Below are positions 10,876 through 23,440 of a stretch of 64,000 nucleotides of DNA, piece by piece. This DNA comes from Archilochus colubris (taxonomy: Eukaryota; Chordata; Aves; Apodiformes; Trochilidae). The stretch spans positions 98,932,467 to 98,996,466 of the forward strand of contig CM041084.1 of NCBI GenBank assembly GCA_023079485.1, in the 5' to 3' direction. The translations under genes were made by a program, and so were the position numbers. Below the pieces are notes generated by a model. It had not been told where the DNA came from. It made no database searches and saw nothing but the letters and a program-made list of their open reading frames with translations. Every line of letters starts with the position of its first letter. The first letter of the stretch is position 1.

Positions 10876-13800
10876 AACAGGGTTTAAAACGCTGAGCATG
10901 TGTGATACCTGCATCTCAAGTAACTCAGTCTTCTCCTGTAACACAGTTTGTAGGTTTTTTCCAGCTCATGGCTGGGATGAGGTCTGCAGTGCAGAGATTG
11001 GAAAGAGACACAGCCAGTACTGGGGAAACAGCCACTTCCACACTGCAGAAAATGAAAATCAAAAGAAGAGGTTTTAAAAATCTAAATGTCTTTAATTTGA
11101 GCTACCAGATGATGGAGTTTCTGTACTTGTCTAATTGACTTAATAATGATTACAGAAATGCCTTCCATTATCTATTGGTTGATCTAGAAATGAAATTTTT
11201 TTAAAGTTTAATTTAAAATAATTTTAAAAGTTTAAATTAATGGGTTTGGGCCTCTTAAAAATCATTGTCCTAGAGGGATTCCGGACTCAAGTCTTCCTCT
11301 CACTGCTCTTCTCTGAGTTGTAATTTGAAATGTGACTAGTAACTACTCACCTACTAACAACACATCTATTCCCTTTTTACATTTGTTCCCGTGTTGTTTC
11401 TCTCGTGTGAGAATACCATACCTTCACCAAACAGACTTCAGAATGACTTAATAACTGTTTATTATATGTTAAGTAAATACCAACTGTTTAAAAAATATAT
11501 AGTTGAAGAATAACAGATGTGCGGTTACCACAGCTTTGGCAACATTTGATAAATATGTTTTTCATCATAAATAGCTGTTTCAGTAGCACAAAGAAAGGAA
11601 CTTTTGAGCCCCGATTTCTTAGTAAATTGTAATTATCTGTATGCAAAAATGAGTTTTCCGTATCAGAGATACAGCTTCTGTTCAGCTGACAGCTTCAAAC
11701 TGATTCTGAAATGATTATTTTTGTCCTATGTAAAATTTCATATTAAGTCAGCATTAAGTGTTTCTATATGCAAAGGCATGTGAGTTCTGCTCTGCATAAG
11801 GCCATTGTATGCCATTTGTACATCAGCAATGTCTATGTAGAAAGTGTAGGACACAGCACCCTGGATTGTGGCTAAAGTGATGCTGAGGATCAACAGTGAA
11901 AGCTGCTGCTGTTAGTGTAGTACTCTGTATGTAATTGTGGGCTTCTTATGCTTTTTTAAAAATCCTTTTACTGTTTCTGAAGAATGAAATAGCAATTGGG
12001 GATAGGTAGTTCTCACCCCTCAAAGAGAGGAAAGAGACAGAAGGTAGGAACTGGAAAAGAAATAAAACTGTCAGGGAAAGAGGAAAAGACCAAAAGATTG
12101 CTATCTCAAGGGTTGACTCTGGATTAGAAGATTGACTCCTATTAACATAGATTCCAGACCTCCTATGTATTTTGGTAGCTCCTTCAATTACTCTTCTAAT
12201 CAAGGTGATAAGGAGGACAATCTGCACTGGTTTTGTCTGAAGCAAAGTAAACACAGCAGCCCTGTGTGCCACAGGTAGGGAGTCACAGCTTTCCCAGTTG
12301 AAGCCAGGAGCAAGTTAGCTGTCATCGCCGAGAGACGCGTTTTTGTTTCTATGTTGGCTTCTGAGACCAGACGGATGTCTGCTTTTGCAGCTGCTCCACA
12401 CATGCCCCTGCTCAGTCTAGCCAAAAATATCGTGTGTATCTTCCCTACCCCTTGCAGAGACCAAGAACTCAATTTCCGAAACCACTGGTGACGTGCGGTG
12501 AGCGCTGGAATCCAGATGCATCAGAGGCACTTCCCAAGCGCCTCCTCCCAGGTCCAGGTTACTGATTATGAGCCTGTTGGCAATCTGGTTTTGCTCTTTC
12601 CCCCATACTTAGATTGCCTGTAACTCACTGGGATATTTGATTGGTGCTTGGCCAAAGTTTCTCTGGGTGACATGTAAAGAATAAACAGAAAGACGAGAAT
12701 ACCACTGGATTCTATAAATATTTATTATGCACAATTCTGGCTTGGAAATCCAAATGCCATATGTTTTTTTCTAGTCACATCCCCCATTACTCCCCACACT
12801 CTTCAGTGATTCAGTGAAACAAATAAATGTATGTTTGAAATACTAAGTTTTATCCTGATACCATATTCCATAATTTCAAGCTCTTTCTTCACATAAAGCT
12901 GAATTCTTTGGCCCTTTCTTGGGCAAGGTTCCTGCTGACATCATTTTGGGAGGATTGCCTGAGCCAGGGGCTGCAAGTGGCGGCATGGTCTGATTCCTGA
13001 GAGGTTATTTTAAAAGAAACAGTACAGCCTGAGTGTATTTTGCAAGTATTAGATAATTCCAGTTTTGGTAGGTAAAGAAAGATGGATTCAGTGATGCGAT
13101 TGGAGGGACATGGGGAAAGTCATGCCAGGCACCTCTCTCACCATTTTGGAAAAAAACACTGTGGGTGCTTCTGTGACTGCTTTGGTCTCCTGTCCTCCAA
13201 AGCACTTAAGCAAATGCCCAAGTTTGCAGTGTCCAGGCACATGTCCTTACTTTGACAGGGTTCTCTTTTACAGAGTACTATTCCTTCATTGCTTCATATC
13301 AGGAAAATTAGATAAACTGTTTGTACCTTTATTTGCTATGCCCACTCGGGTCTCACATTTGACAGCAGATGGTTTATAGAATTCCTCAGCATTCCTGGTA
13401 CATCTTTGTCTTGTGGCATCTGTTTCTAATGATTGTATTTTTGTAGGAATTAATGAATGTGAATCCATTCTGCAGTGATAACAGTTCTGTATGTTCTTTG
13501 AATTATACAGCAGATAAATGTAGCATTGGGTTACGGAGGAGATGGAACAAATTCCAAATCTTCCCTTGGGAGGCTGTGAATAAAAGAGCAGCAGCTTATT
13601 GCTTATAACAGAATTGCTGTCTTCCAGGTGGTGTCTCAGGTTGGTTGTTCCTGTCTGGCTGTTATCTAATGGATAGGTAGGGATCTGGAAGCAGAGGACC
13701 GTATCAGAAGGGTTTATTCATGTCCTTCAAGCTGCAACATTTCTTTTCTCAAGGGGTGATGAAAGATGAGTGAGGGGATTTCTCACACACATGTATTTGT

Positions 13801-14907
13801 CTTCAGGCAAAGAGCAGCACAGAGTCCCAAGTCCTGAGAAGACAAAAAAATGGTTTAATTTTTCAAAGCTCCCCTCAGTTTGTGACTTTGTGGTGGCTGG
13901 GATGGGGAATATGTGCATGTGTGTGCTGAAGTTCTTGTGCTGTTTATAGTGTGGGAAAATGGGGAAGAAATGTGTTTTCAGTTTCATTTGATACATACTG
14001 AGTGCCTGAGGTTCTATCTCGAATTGAGTTTTCTTTGCTGCTCTGACAAAAAGTGAGACTTTTGAAATAAAATTCTGAGTTACAGAGAAAGCCAGAATAA
14101 ATTGGATTATAATTACAAAAAAACAAAAAGATTTTTTAAAACGATGAAGAAAACTGAAGTGTTTTCTTGGATTTCTTTCCCTTAGTATTCTGTCAGCTGA
14201 AATCTTTTAGTGGTATGAAAAATTGAAATTGAAACACATTAACTAGTTTCAAACCAGTTTAACTTTGTGGATCTTATTCCAATGCCCACTTTTATTCCAG
14301 TGATGCTGAAATCAGTGTGTACTCAGTCCTGTGTGCTCAGGCACAAGTTACTGTGAGTAAAGCTTTTTCTGGTTGCCTGTTAGCAAAAATGTCCTGTATT
14401 AGACATGCTGTAGTAGCCTGTGAAGTAACCTCATCCTGTTGCTCCCCCTGAGAAGGAAATAATTTCAGGAGAGCCACCCTCACCCCTACAGCAAGCATAA
14501 TATGAAATGAGATCAGAACAAATAAGTGCCCTATTTTGGACTATTATCCCATTTACCACTTGTATATCATGGTGCCCTGGAAGACTATGAAAAATTTCTT
14601 CTTTTAACTCCAGTCTTGGCTGTATCCATAAAGCTGGGGAGCTGATCACATTTTGGGTTGGTTTAGTGGTCAGCATCAAATGACCTTTAAGAGGGCTCCA
14701 TCTAAAATCAATCTTTTTGCTCTTTTGTGTCTTTTTCTCCAGAAGTGTAGGACTTTTTTGTACCAAAACTATCTTTGTCAAGTAAGCAAATACCCTACTC
14801 TCCTGGGGCAAATACAGCATCTGTCCTTTAGCTCCTGAGACCACTGCTTAGAATTTGATCAGTCTTTTGCTAATTCCAAGATAAAGCTTATATTCTATTA
14901 TTTGCCC

Positions 14908-15020
14908 TGCAGAAAGGGATCTGTGGGTGCTGGTCAGCATCAGGCTCAATGTGAGCCAGCTGTATGCCCTAGCAGCCCAGAGGGCAAACTCCATTCTGAG
15001 GTGCATCAGACACATCATGA
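14908..15020 (+). mobile_element. Internal CR1 LINE fragment lacking its 3' end
   Basis: Translated loosely, it reads ERDLWVLVSIRLNVSQL, then ALAAQRANSILRCIR. This matches the CR1 ORF2 segment seen in the young copy as [18 protein letters not shown], then a [11 protein letters not shown] block. Both sides stop at unrelated sequence. CR1 copies are normally cut at the 5' end but keep the 3' tail, so the loss of the 3' part implies a later deletion or rearrangement. Confidence 0.85.
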
Positions 15021-15174
15021 CCTATACATGGGAAAAAGTGAGCTAAACACAGGAAAAAGATTAATTTTAGGCTAGATGGAGATTATACAATGCTGACTGC
15101 AAACCACGCTAAAATGGGAAAGGCTCCTTGGCTTTACAGATACTGTATTATAACATATCTTGTTGTATCAAATT

Positions 15175-15213
15175 ATATTCTATTTTCTATTCTACTCTAT
15201 TCTACCCTATTCT
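15175..15213 (+). repeat. (TTCTA)n pentanucleotide repeat
   Basis: Imperfect TATTC/TTCTA units (TATTCTATTTTCTATTCTAC and on). Such pentamers can arise from CR1 tails, and a CR1 fragment ends about 155 bases upstream, but no direct link is visible. Confidence 0.8.
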
Positions 15214-18200
15214 AAGTTTCTTCTACAAATAGTCCTTTTAGTTTACTTTCAAAACTTCTAACTTTTAAGCTTGAGGTAGTTTTGAGAAAAACTTACTTTT
15301 GTTGGGAGTTACTTGCATATAAGTTTTACAATGTATTATTTTACTTTCTGCAAGATAAGCACACTTCTCATCAATAGTGTTTTATAGTATTTTTTAATAT
15401 ATTGCTAATTACAGCTTTGCTTTTTTGCTACACACCTGTGAGTGTGCACACCTGTAAAGACTGATTTCCCAAGTGAGATTTTTCTATAGAAGCCTTTCAG
15501 GAGATGGGTGCCATGTAGTTAAAAACACATAGAGCAATAATTGCTTCCTTACTTGATTTTCTCAAGTCTGTCCTTATTAAAAACAGTGTTAAAACTATCT
15601 ATCATGGAGGATATAAACATTCACTAAGAGAATTTCATTTTTTTTAGCAGATTTAAGAGATTTTCTATGTGTTAATCCTTCGTATTTCATTTTTTGCAAT
15701 TATCTTAATAGTAGCATAAACTATGTCTACCTAAAATAGTCATAGTAATCATGTATTCCCTAGACTGGATCACTGTAATATGACAAGAAAGGTATTTCCT
15801 CTGGTTTGATTGCAGCTACCTTGACACCTTCTTTTTAAACAATATTGAAAGGAGCAGTTTGAATTTTCTAGATGTCTGAACACACAGTCCTTAATTATAT
15901 AAGCAACTCACTGGACTTCAAGGGTGTATCTCATGAGAGTAAACATGAGATGAACTGAGGTATGAAGTGATTGATAGTGACATAAAGAAACAAACCATTT
16001 GATATGCTCAGTTCTCTAGAATTTGGAGGATTCTTAACTCTCTAATTTAGAGGGAATTTAGAGATTTAAAAATTCAGGGTAGACACCATACCAGGCAGTG
16101 TAAATGAGAATCACATTGTTTGTTCTACTAGTCAAGCACAGTTGTGCAATTGCTAAGTTTTAATCCTCTGCATGGATAGGCCAAAGGTCAAGAAGCCACT
16201 TATTTGCATGAAGCATGACTGTCCTGCTTCCTGTGCACCCACCAAAAGATTGGGTGTGCAAACATCCTGGAGGCAGAGCTCTTGCAAATAATCAATCTAG
16301 TAATCATCTGACATGATGGTAATAAATCAAGTTTAACCATGTGTAGATGGGAAACACATTGGCATTATTAATTACTAGATGCTTTATGAATAAGGCAGAT
16401 TTCATCCTGTTTGATTTACTATTTTTGGTTTATTTTCCAGTTGGGTTATTGGGCTTCAGAGATCAAATTGGATTTTTCTCAAACTAGGAGAAGACCAGCA
16501 GTGTCAGTATGCATTTTCCAGTGGTCCTTCCTCCTCACTAGAAAATCAGACCCTTCCAGTGATATTAAGACTGCCTGATTCTTGGCATGTTTTAGCCAGT
16601 TTGCTGAGTTAGGCAATAGGGTGGTGAAGGGTCTATTTAAAAAAAAAAAAAGGGGACTCTTGGATCCAGGAATATTAAAAATCAAACATTCTGACCTGTT
16701 TAAAAGAAGTAGATAAAAACCTTCAAGTGTCTGAGTCACTCTGGGAGCTGGGCTTGTAACTCACAGACGCTTCTGACTCTTGAACATTTATTTAATCTGT
16801 AATCTTTCTGTGCAAGTGCTGGTAACTTAGCTGAATCAGCTCTGTGCTTCTGATTTTCCAAACGAAAATCCTGTCCAAATCTATTTCTACTGCTGTATTT
16901 CATAAGCCAAAAATCCACTAGATGTTTTTGTTTTCCCTTATTTTTTTCTAAAAAGATCTACTTCTGCCTTAGTCCTGTGCTTCCTAATATGCCTGATTCT
17001 AACTGATTCTAATAAAATAACAAACTTACTATATTAAACATTCTTCCTTGCATGCTTGCATAAAATTTTAAATCCATAATGAAGGATATAGGAAATAATC
17101 CTGGGGAGAAATCCATGTAAAACTTGTTTTGAGCTGTGCTCAGTTCTGTAGTTAAGCATTGAAGTAACTTCATAGTTGGTTTTTCTGAAATGATACACTG
17201 AGAAGGTGACTTTTTACATGGCTTCATGTGGTGCATTTCATACTTTTTTTATCTTCTGTTCTTTAAATTAAGTCAACTTTGAAATATAACCCACTTGAGA
17301 ACTTTTTCAAACAAACCTTAAACTTATTTATCAGCATCAGTGATGACTGCTTACATACATCACAGTGTTTCTCTAACAGTCCAGCAAAGGTGCATTTAGA
17401 ATCCAAGCCAAATACTTATTTTATAAAATTACTTTCCAGCTTTTCTGACCTTGCAGAAAGCTTTTGAGAAATGGAATAATTTAATAGCTCAGGACAAAAT
17501 AGGAATTAATATGGTCTTGTCCCAGGCTTCCAGTCTTAAAACTAGGCTTACCAGAGCAAAACTGGGGTCAAAACTGAAGTTTAAATTTTGTACAGGAGCA
17601 CTGATTCTAATGATAACAACTTTGTAATTCTATATATGATTCACATGAAGAAGTCAGTCTAGGGGTGGGAAGCACTGGAAATATAAATCCATATTTCGGG
17701 GCAGTTAGAAGTTTGATTTCAAGACAGAAAACCGGTGTCTATAATTTGCAGAAAAAAATGCCACTTTTTGTGGCCTTTCTAAAACATTTGAGTATTTTCC
17801 CATATGCCTTTATTTTTCCTGTCTGTAAGGATGTGTTTGGCAGTAGATGGTCTCAGATGAAGATCTCAAAGATATGTATCTTTCAGTATGAAATATTGTC
17901 TCGCAAAAACCAAAAAATTCCTTTTCCATGCTACATTAATTACTTCTGCAGATATAAAGATACACTCCCTGAAGCATTTTCTGATATTGCCAGACCCTAA
18001 GTAATAAATAAATAAACAGAATTGGATACCAGAAATAATTCTGAATAGCTTCAATGTCAAATGATTTGAAATTAATGTTAGTTTGTTGGGGTTTTTTCTC
18101 TCGGTTTCTAACCTTTAGATGTGAAGTTGCCCCACATTTCAAAGCTTTTCTTCATAGCTATGGGGGCTGAAAAAGTATATATATATTCTTTTTAAGGAAA

Positions 18201-19979
18201 AATTGGTGACTCTCAGTCACATAGCTCCAAGAAGGTGAAACTTTAGGAAAAAACAGGGTCTTCAGTAAAGCTTTGGCAGCTATCAAGGCGATGTTTAAGC
18301 TCTGAAAGACTGTTTTGCAACCCTGATCTCAATCATAAAGGGGGAATTATTTTAAGCTAACTTGTCTCCAGTATGCCAGCCCAACTTCTGCTCGAGGAGA
18401 ATGAGTTCAGCAACTGATTTTGTCAGCTGCAGACAACCAAACTGGCAGGGTGGAAATGATCTGTTCCATACTGCTGCAAAAGGCGGTGTATCTGTCCTCT
18501 GTGTCTGTCATCTCTTCTTCCTTCCCTTCCCACTGCTACTGCAGTTCCATAAAATTTCTTCCTTCTGCTTCAGCATGTAAAAAACTACTTTGATTGCTTT
18601 CTGTTTACTTGCTGTCTTCTTGTATCTTAAGTGTATGTGTGTTTGCCACCAGACTGCATCCCCCTGCTATGTGATGACATTGGCAAATGGTTGCACAAGT
18701 GTAAGAATAATTGCCATGGCAGATGCAGTTGTGAACAGTCAAATCATCTGTAACTTTTTAATTAAAAACTCATCAGCGAAGATAATAAAGCACATGACTG
18801 CAAAAAAAAATAGAAAAATAAAGCCTGATATAATTCAAAGGTGAAGGAGTTAGTTTGTGGATTCTGTAATAGGTTTCTTTCACATTCATTTAAATAGTTG
18901 ACTTACAGCTAATAAAGTTTATTTTAAAATAAAAAATATGATCTAAAACATGTTCATCGTGATACACTAGTTACAACAGCCTCACTGTATACAAGTCCTA
19001 GAATACATTTGAAGTGTGGTCAGGTAGTCTTTGGAGCTCTGAAAAAACTCAAGAGTAACTAGAAAACTAAGAGAAATGAAATTAGGTAGAAGATGCCCTT
19101 TTCTCTATGCAAAAAACAAACAAAAAAACCCCCACAAAAGTCACTGAATAAGCAGAATTTTTTTTAAGAGGCTCTGTCTTTATTAAAAAGGATTATTATT
19201 AATAAATGCTTTGAGAAAATGGTAAGATAATGTGAGAGTAGCCTAAATCAGTAAGTAATTAGTCAGGAAAAAATAATCAGAGGAAACGCATAAGGTTTCT
19301 TTTTTTTTTTTTCAGAAAATAACATCTGTGTTGAAAAATTAATCCAACCCTGGAAGAGAGCTCCATAGTATAGTGTTTTTCCCATTTTTCTGACATAAGT
19401 AAATGTTCTCTACTGACTCTTACAAGCAGCCAGTAAATATTCTTTCCCATATGCACATGATGAGAAAAATGGAGCAGAGGTTAACACCCCCAGTTCACTG
19501 GGGACTCCTGTGGCCTCTGCACGTTGTCAGAACATAAAGGAGTATATACTGTTATTGTGTAATATGAATGAATTATGAGAACTTACTGAGAAGCCAAGAT
19601 TTCCCTTCATGGGCTACCATTCAGAGGAGAGAAAGATACGTGGGAGGAAAGAAGAGATGCAGGAGCTGATGCTCACATCTGCTTCAGTTCAGTGCTGCTA
19701 CAGATCAGATCAGTCTGCCCTCATATTTCATTTCCTTCTGTAAACTTGACCAATAATTTATAATTGGTATGAGATGATCATCTGTCTCTCCATGGCAAAA
19801 TGAGTGAGCAAAGAACTTTATCTCCCTACTTTTACTGTCCAAGAAAAGATAAAACTTTGAAAGACAAAGTTCTTTATTAATTTTAATGCAGGTTCTGAAA
19901 CATCCTTGTTGTCAATCTCTTTGCCTGATTCCTATTATGCCTTTAGAAACAGGAGTCAGTGTCTTCAAGCCTCACTACG

Positions 19980-20350
19980 GAGAGGAATGGCTGAGGACTT
20001 TGGATTAGTCTAGTTTGGAGAAAAAGAGGCTGAGGACCTCTCTACAACTTCCTTACTGAGGAGGAAACATGGAGAGGGAGGTGCTGAGCTCTCCTTCCTG
20101 GCATCCAGTGGCAGAATGCATGGGAATAGTTCTAAGGTGAACTGGGAGAGGCTCAAACTGGGTATTACAAAGCATTTTTTTACCAAGAGGGTGGCCAAAC
20201 ACTAGCACAGGCTTCCTAGAGAGGTCGTTGATGCCCCAAGATTGTCAGTGTTTAAGAGGCATTTGGTTAACTTCTGGGCAGCCCTGAATCAGCCAGGCAG
20301 TTGGACTAGATGATTTTTCTAGGTTTCTTCAGAAATATTCTGTTCTGTTC
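19980..20350 (+). mobile_element. Diverged CR1 LINE 3' fragment with TTCTG/TTCTA tail
   Basis: Recognisable blocks in order: GGAGAAAAAGAGGCTGAGGACC, GGTGAACTGGGAGAGGCTCAAACTGGGTATTACAA, TTTTTTACCAAGAGGGTGGCCAAACAC, GGCTTCCTAGAGAGGTCGTTGATGCC and AGTTGGACTAGATGATTTTTCTAGG. These follow the order of the CR1 ORF2 end and 3' UTR. The tail is TTCTG/TTCTA/TTCCA-like and runs into 20337-20386 rather than ATTCTATG, so this is a different and older subfamily from the copy at 2573. The frame is broken. Confidence 0.8.
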
Positions 20351-20523
20351 TATTGATCCATTCCATTGCATTTCATTCCATTCTAGTAGGAGACTTAGGT
20401 GTTTAAGAGAGGGAGCTCTGGAAGGAGGCTGTTTAATCTAGTGAATTTTAGCAGAGCACAGTATACCTGTTTTCATCTTGATACTTCTCTGCCAGGCTCC
20501 TGTGAAAGAGTGTTATAATGTCA

Positions 20524-20546
20524 TAAATATATATATTAATATATAC
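20524..20546 (+). repeat. (AT)n tract
   Basis: Alternating TA/AT with one TTAA interruption, nearly self-complementary. Simple repeat. Confidence 0.8.
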
Positions 20547-21737
20547 ACTTATATGACAGGAGAATTTTCAGATCCCACAGTGTCAGCTCTTAGTATTTTT
20601 TTTTTTATGTGACACCAGTGTTTAAAAAAAAAACAAAAACTCTTAATTACACTCACAGATGGGGATTAGATAGAACCAGTGAGAAAAAAAAAGATCACAA
20701 TGTACAGGGATGTAAATCAAGTAGGTAATTTTACTTTCTGCTAACAGCTGCAGCAATCCAGTGAGATTAAAAGGGTATAAAGCTTAAATTTGGACAGGGA
20801 TATTTTTAATAACTTAATTAGAAAATAATACATTTCCACTACATTGAAAACAAAAGCTTTATTCCTGATAAAAATTGTATGGTATTACTCTCTGTCACTT
20901 CCAACAGCATGCTACAGTGGTCTAGGAACTTTGCAAAATAAAAGAGCAACCTCGTTCATATCATCTTCTTACCAAGAGGTGTTATGACAGGCAAATGTTT
21001 GTCATGGAATTGAGGCAAGAAAGTAGTTGTAGAGGAATCTCTGTAACTGAGGATTCAAAGCTACTAAGTGTTAGATTTTATACTTAGTATATGTTCACCT
21101 TTTAGCCACGAGTGAGATTTTTTCAGTGAGCTCAGGCAATTGTGTAATTTCCACGTACAAATCTTGCACTTCTGAAGCCTATGCCATTGTGTCATGGTGA
21201 TCTGATGGTCTGGGATGCCTCAGCAATGGCTCAAGGTCCTCTCAGAAGTCATCTCCATTCAGTAGGAATCATATTTATCTAACTGTTTGCTTTAGATTTT
21301 TAGGTTGCTCATTTCCTGCCACCTCCTATGCTTATTTTCTTTTCAGTTAAATTAATTTCAGCTAACTTTTCTCATGCCATTTAACCTAGAGATTCAAAGG
21401 AAACGAACATCTGATAGAAGATATTTTATGGCCTGTGTTGTTTGAGCACTTGAGTTGTGAGACTGTTGTCAGTGTTTTTCTTGGCACGGCCCAGGCTCTT
21501 GCAGTACAGTGGTAGCTGGGAGCAATACAGTGGTAAACCCACCAGCAGCAGAATGTGAGCCAGTCTTTGTTTTAATCTGGAGAGCAATCAACATTGCAAT
21601 TAGTATCCAAAAACTCTCTAGGACGCATGCTTAACGGTTTGGCTTTGCATTTTATTTTGTTTTTGTTGGGTTCTGTTCATGAATAAATCATGTGAGGTCT
21701 CCAAATAGCAATTGGCACACGAAACACAAGGAAGCCT

Positions 21738-21822
21738 GTGGCTGATGGAGAACTAACGCACCGTGTGGAGGAGCTGACCAGGCTGCTGCAGTGTGCTGAC
21801 AAAGTGTGCACCCAGCTTGCAG
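21738..21822 (+). other. Exon-like GC-richer segment with AG|GTAAAA donor (weak)
   Basis: The open frame reads a helix-like RVEELTRLLQCADKVCTQLA and ends at GCTTGCAG|GTAAAA, a fair splice donor. The DNA is richer in G and C than the surrounding intron. There is no convincing acceptor with a pyrimidine tract just upstream, the peptide is unknown to me, and it matches no PIEZO2 segment. It could be a decayed repeat or a chance ORF. Confidence 0.15.
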
Positions 21823-23234
21823 GTAAAAGCAGGAGCACTCGGCTTCAGCTCCTTTATGCTCCATTTGGATCTGAGCAATCCTGTCCTTTTCAATGCTCAG
21901 CCAAGGCAAGAGTCTCCCACAGTGGCTAAACACTACCACAGTTGCATCCCACGCCTGAGAGACAACTTTGGTGGCCACGCATCCCAGCTGTTGAGCAGAC
22001 AGCCTCAAGGCAGGGAATTAGTTCTCTGCCCTCCCACGTGCACTTGGGACTTGTGCCCCCCAGGACTTGTATCATGTGTTACATTTGCAGAAAAACAAGA
22101 AGCAACATGTCAGGTTGTTGGGAAACTTAGGTTGCCACTGATTTCTACAGCTCTTTTTCGATGTAATGCTGTAGAATCAAGCTAAGTGCACCCAGGGTAA
22201 ATTGGCGTGTTTCTTTCAGCCAGTTTTATTAGAAATCATCTGAGAGGTGAGGAGAGATACTACACACATGCCCCTGATGGCCGGAGTCTGCAGTGTTCAT
22301 GTGCTTTTGCCTCTAAGCCCCTGGGATTTTTAGGCAGGTGACATCAGGGAAGGTTAGATGTTGCCTTCTGTCCTGTCCTGTGTGGTTCTGTGAAGAGAAA
22401 GTTGGGCATGTTCAGAGCAAGCAGGGTAGTTGGGAGCTGCTTCTTGTGGAGGAATTGAAGGTCTTGGTGAACTGGCCAGTCCCTGCAAATGGGGTGCTTG
22501 GATACTTTTGAGTTAGGAAAGAGGGGTGGGGGAGTAAGGCCCTCATTGCTGAAGTGCAGTGGGCACTCCAAATAGAACCACATTTGTTCCCTCGTGGATG
22601 CATGGCTTTCCTCTGTACTGAGGGTAATTTGGTTTTGTAAAATGACAGTAATTTATAATGTCGCTTGCTGTAGCTGAAAGAAATATTATTCCCTCCTCAT
22701 CTGCAGCTGACTGGAAAATTTAGATGTGTCTTTTATTTTCTGTGATTATATTATACGCTGGCTAAGGAATGATAGAAAAAGTAGTTTGAAATGGTGATCT
22801 GGTCATGCTCCAGCCAGTGAAAGCTGCAGAGAGAGGGAGTGATATGTTTTGAAATAATCACTGGATGTCAGTCTGCTTCAGTCTTTTCAGCACTTTCTTT
22901 TAGTCAGGAATGTTGTGGAACATATGGATATCTGTATGCCTTTATGTAAACACTTTGCAGGCACTCACCAAGTATTTATGAGCATTTTGGACAAATTTCA
23001 CAGTGAGTGTTTTGCGGTAATCAACAAATACTGAATTAGTGCTTTAGTCAAATCCCTATACAATGTATGTGTCAGTGAGAAGCAAGTGAGAGGCATACAT
23101 ACTTGCAACAGAAGGTCTCTGAAGATTTTGGACCAAAATGCACCTACAGCTGAAGCGTCCTCGGGTTTCTTCTGCTCACTTTGGCTCTGCTGACACCCTG
23201 GAATCACATTCCCATCTTAACGTGAAATAATTTG

Positions 23235-23440
23235 TGCTGCGGACAGGCTTGTCATCCCCACAGCACTGCGGGGGCTGGCACGCACAGAGCCATGGGTGTG
23301 GAGGGGAATGTGCTCACTTCCCCTTGGCTCTGCAACACCAGTCCTGCTCCACATTTGGAGCTGCGGGACACGGGCAAACCAAGCCGGGATGTTGCGCTGT
23401 CACGAGTCTGGCAGCGGCACAGCCGAGCACTTTGCGTGAC
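23235..23440. other. Small CpG-richer patch in intron
   Basis: About eleven CpG dinucleotides fall within about 200 bases, whereas the surrounding intron is CpG-poor. G and C are also higher here. No TATA box, initiator or clear ORF supports a promoter. It could be a small enhancer, an old repeat or chance. Confidence 0.35.

Noticed and set aside
14431..14844. 137-codon minus-strand ORF
   Set aside because: There is no recognisable motif, no polyadenylation signal close to the stop, and no splice partners. A chance ORF is the simplest reading, although a protein search would settle it.
21688..22185. Overlapping ORFs on both strands in a GC-richer stretch
   Set aside because: Several frames are open at once, as expected from composition. 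Only the short donor-flanked piece at 21738-21822 was kept, with low confidence.
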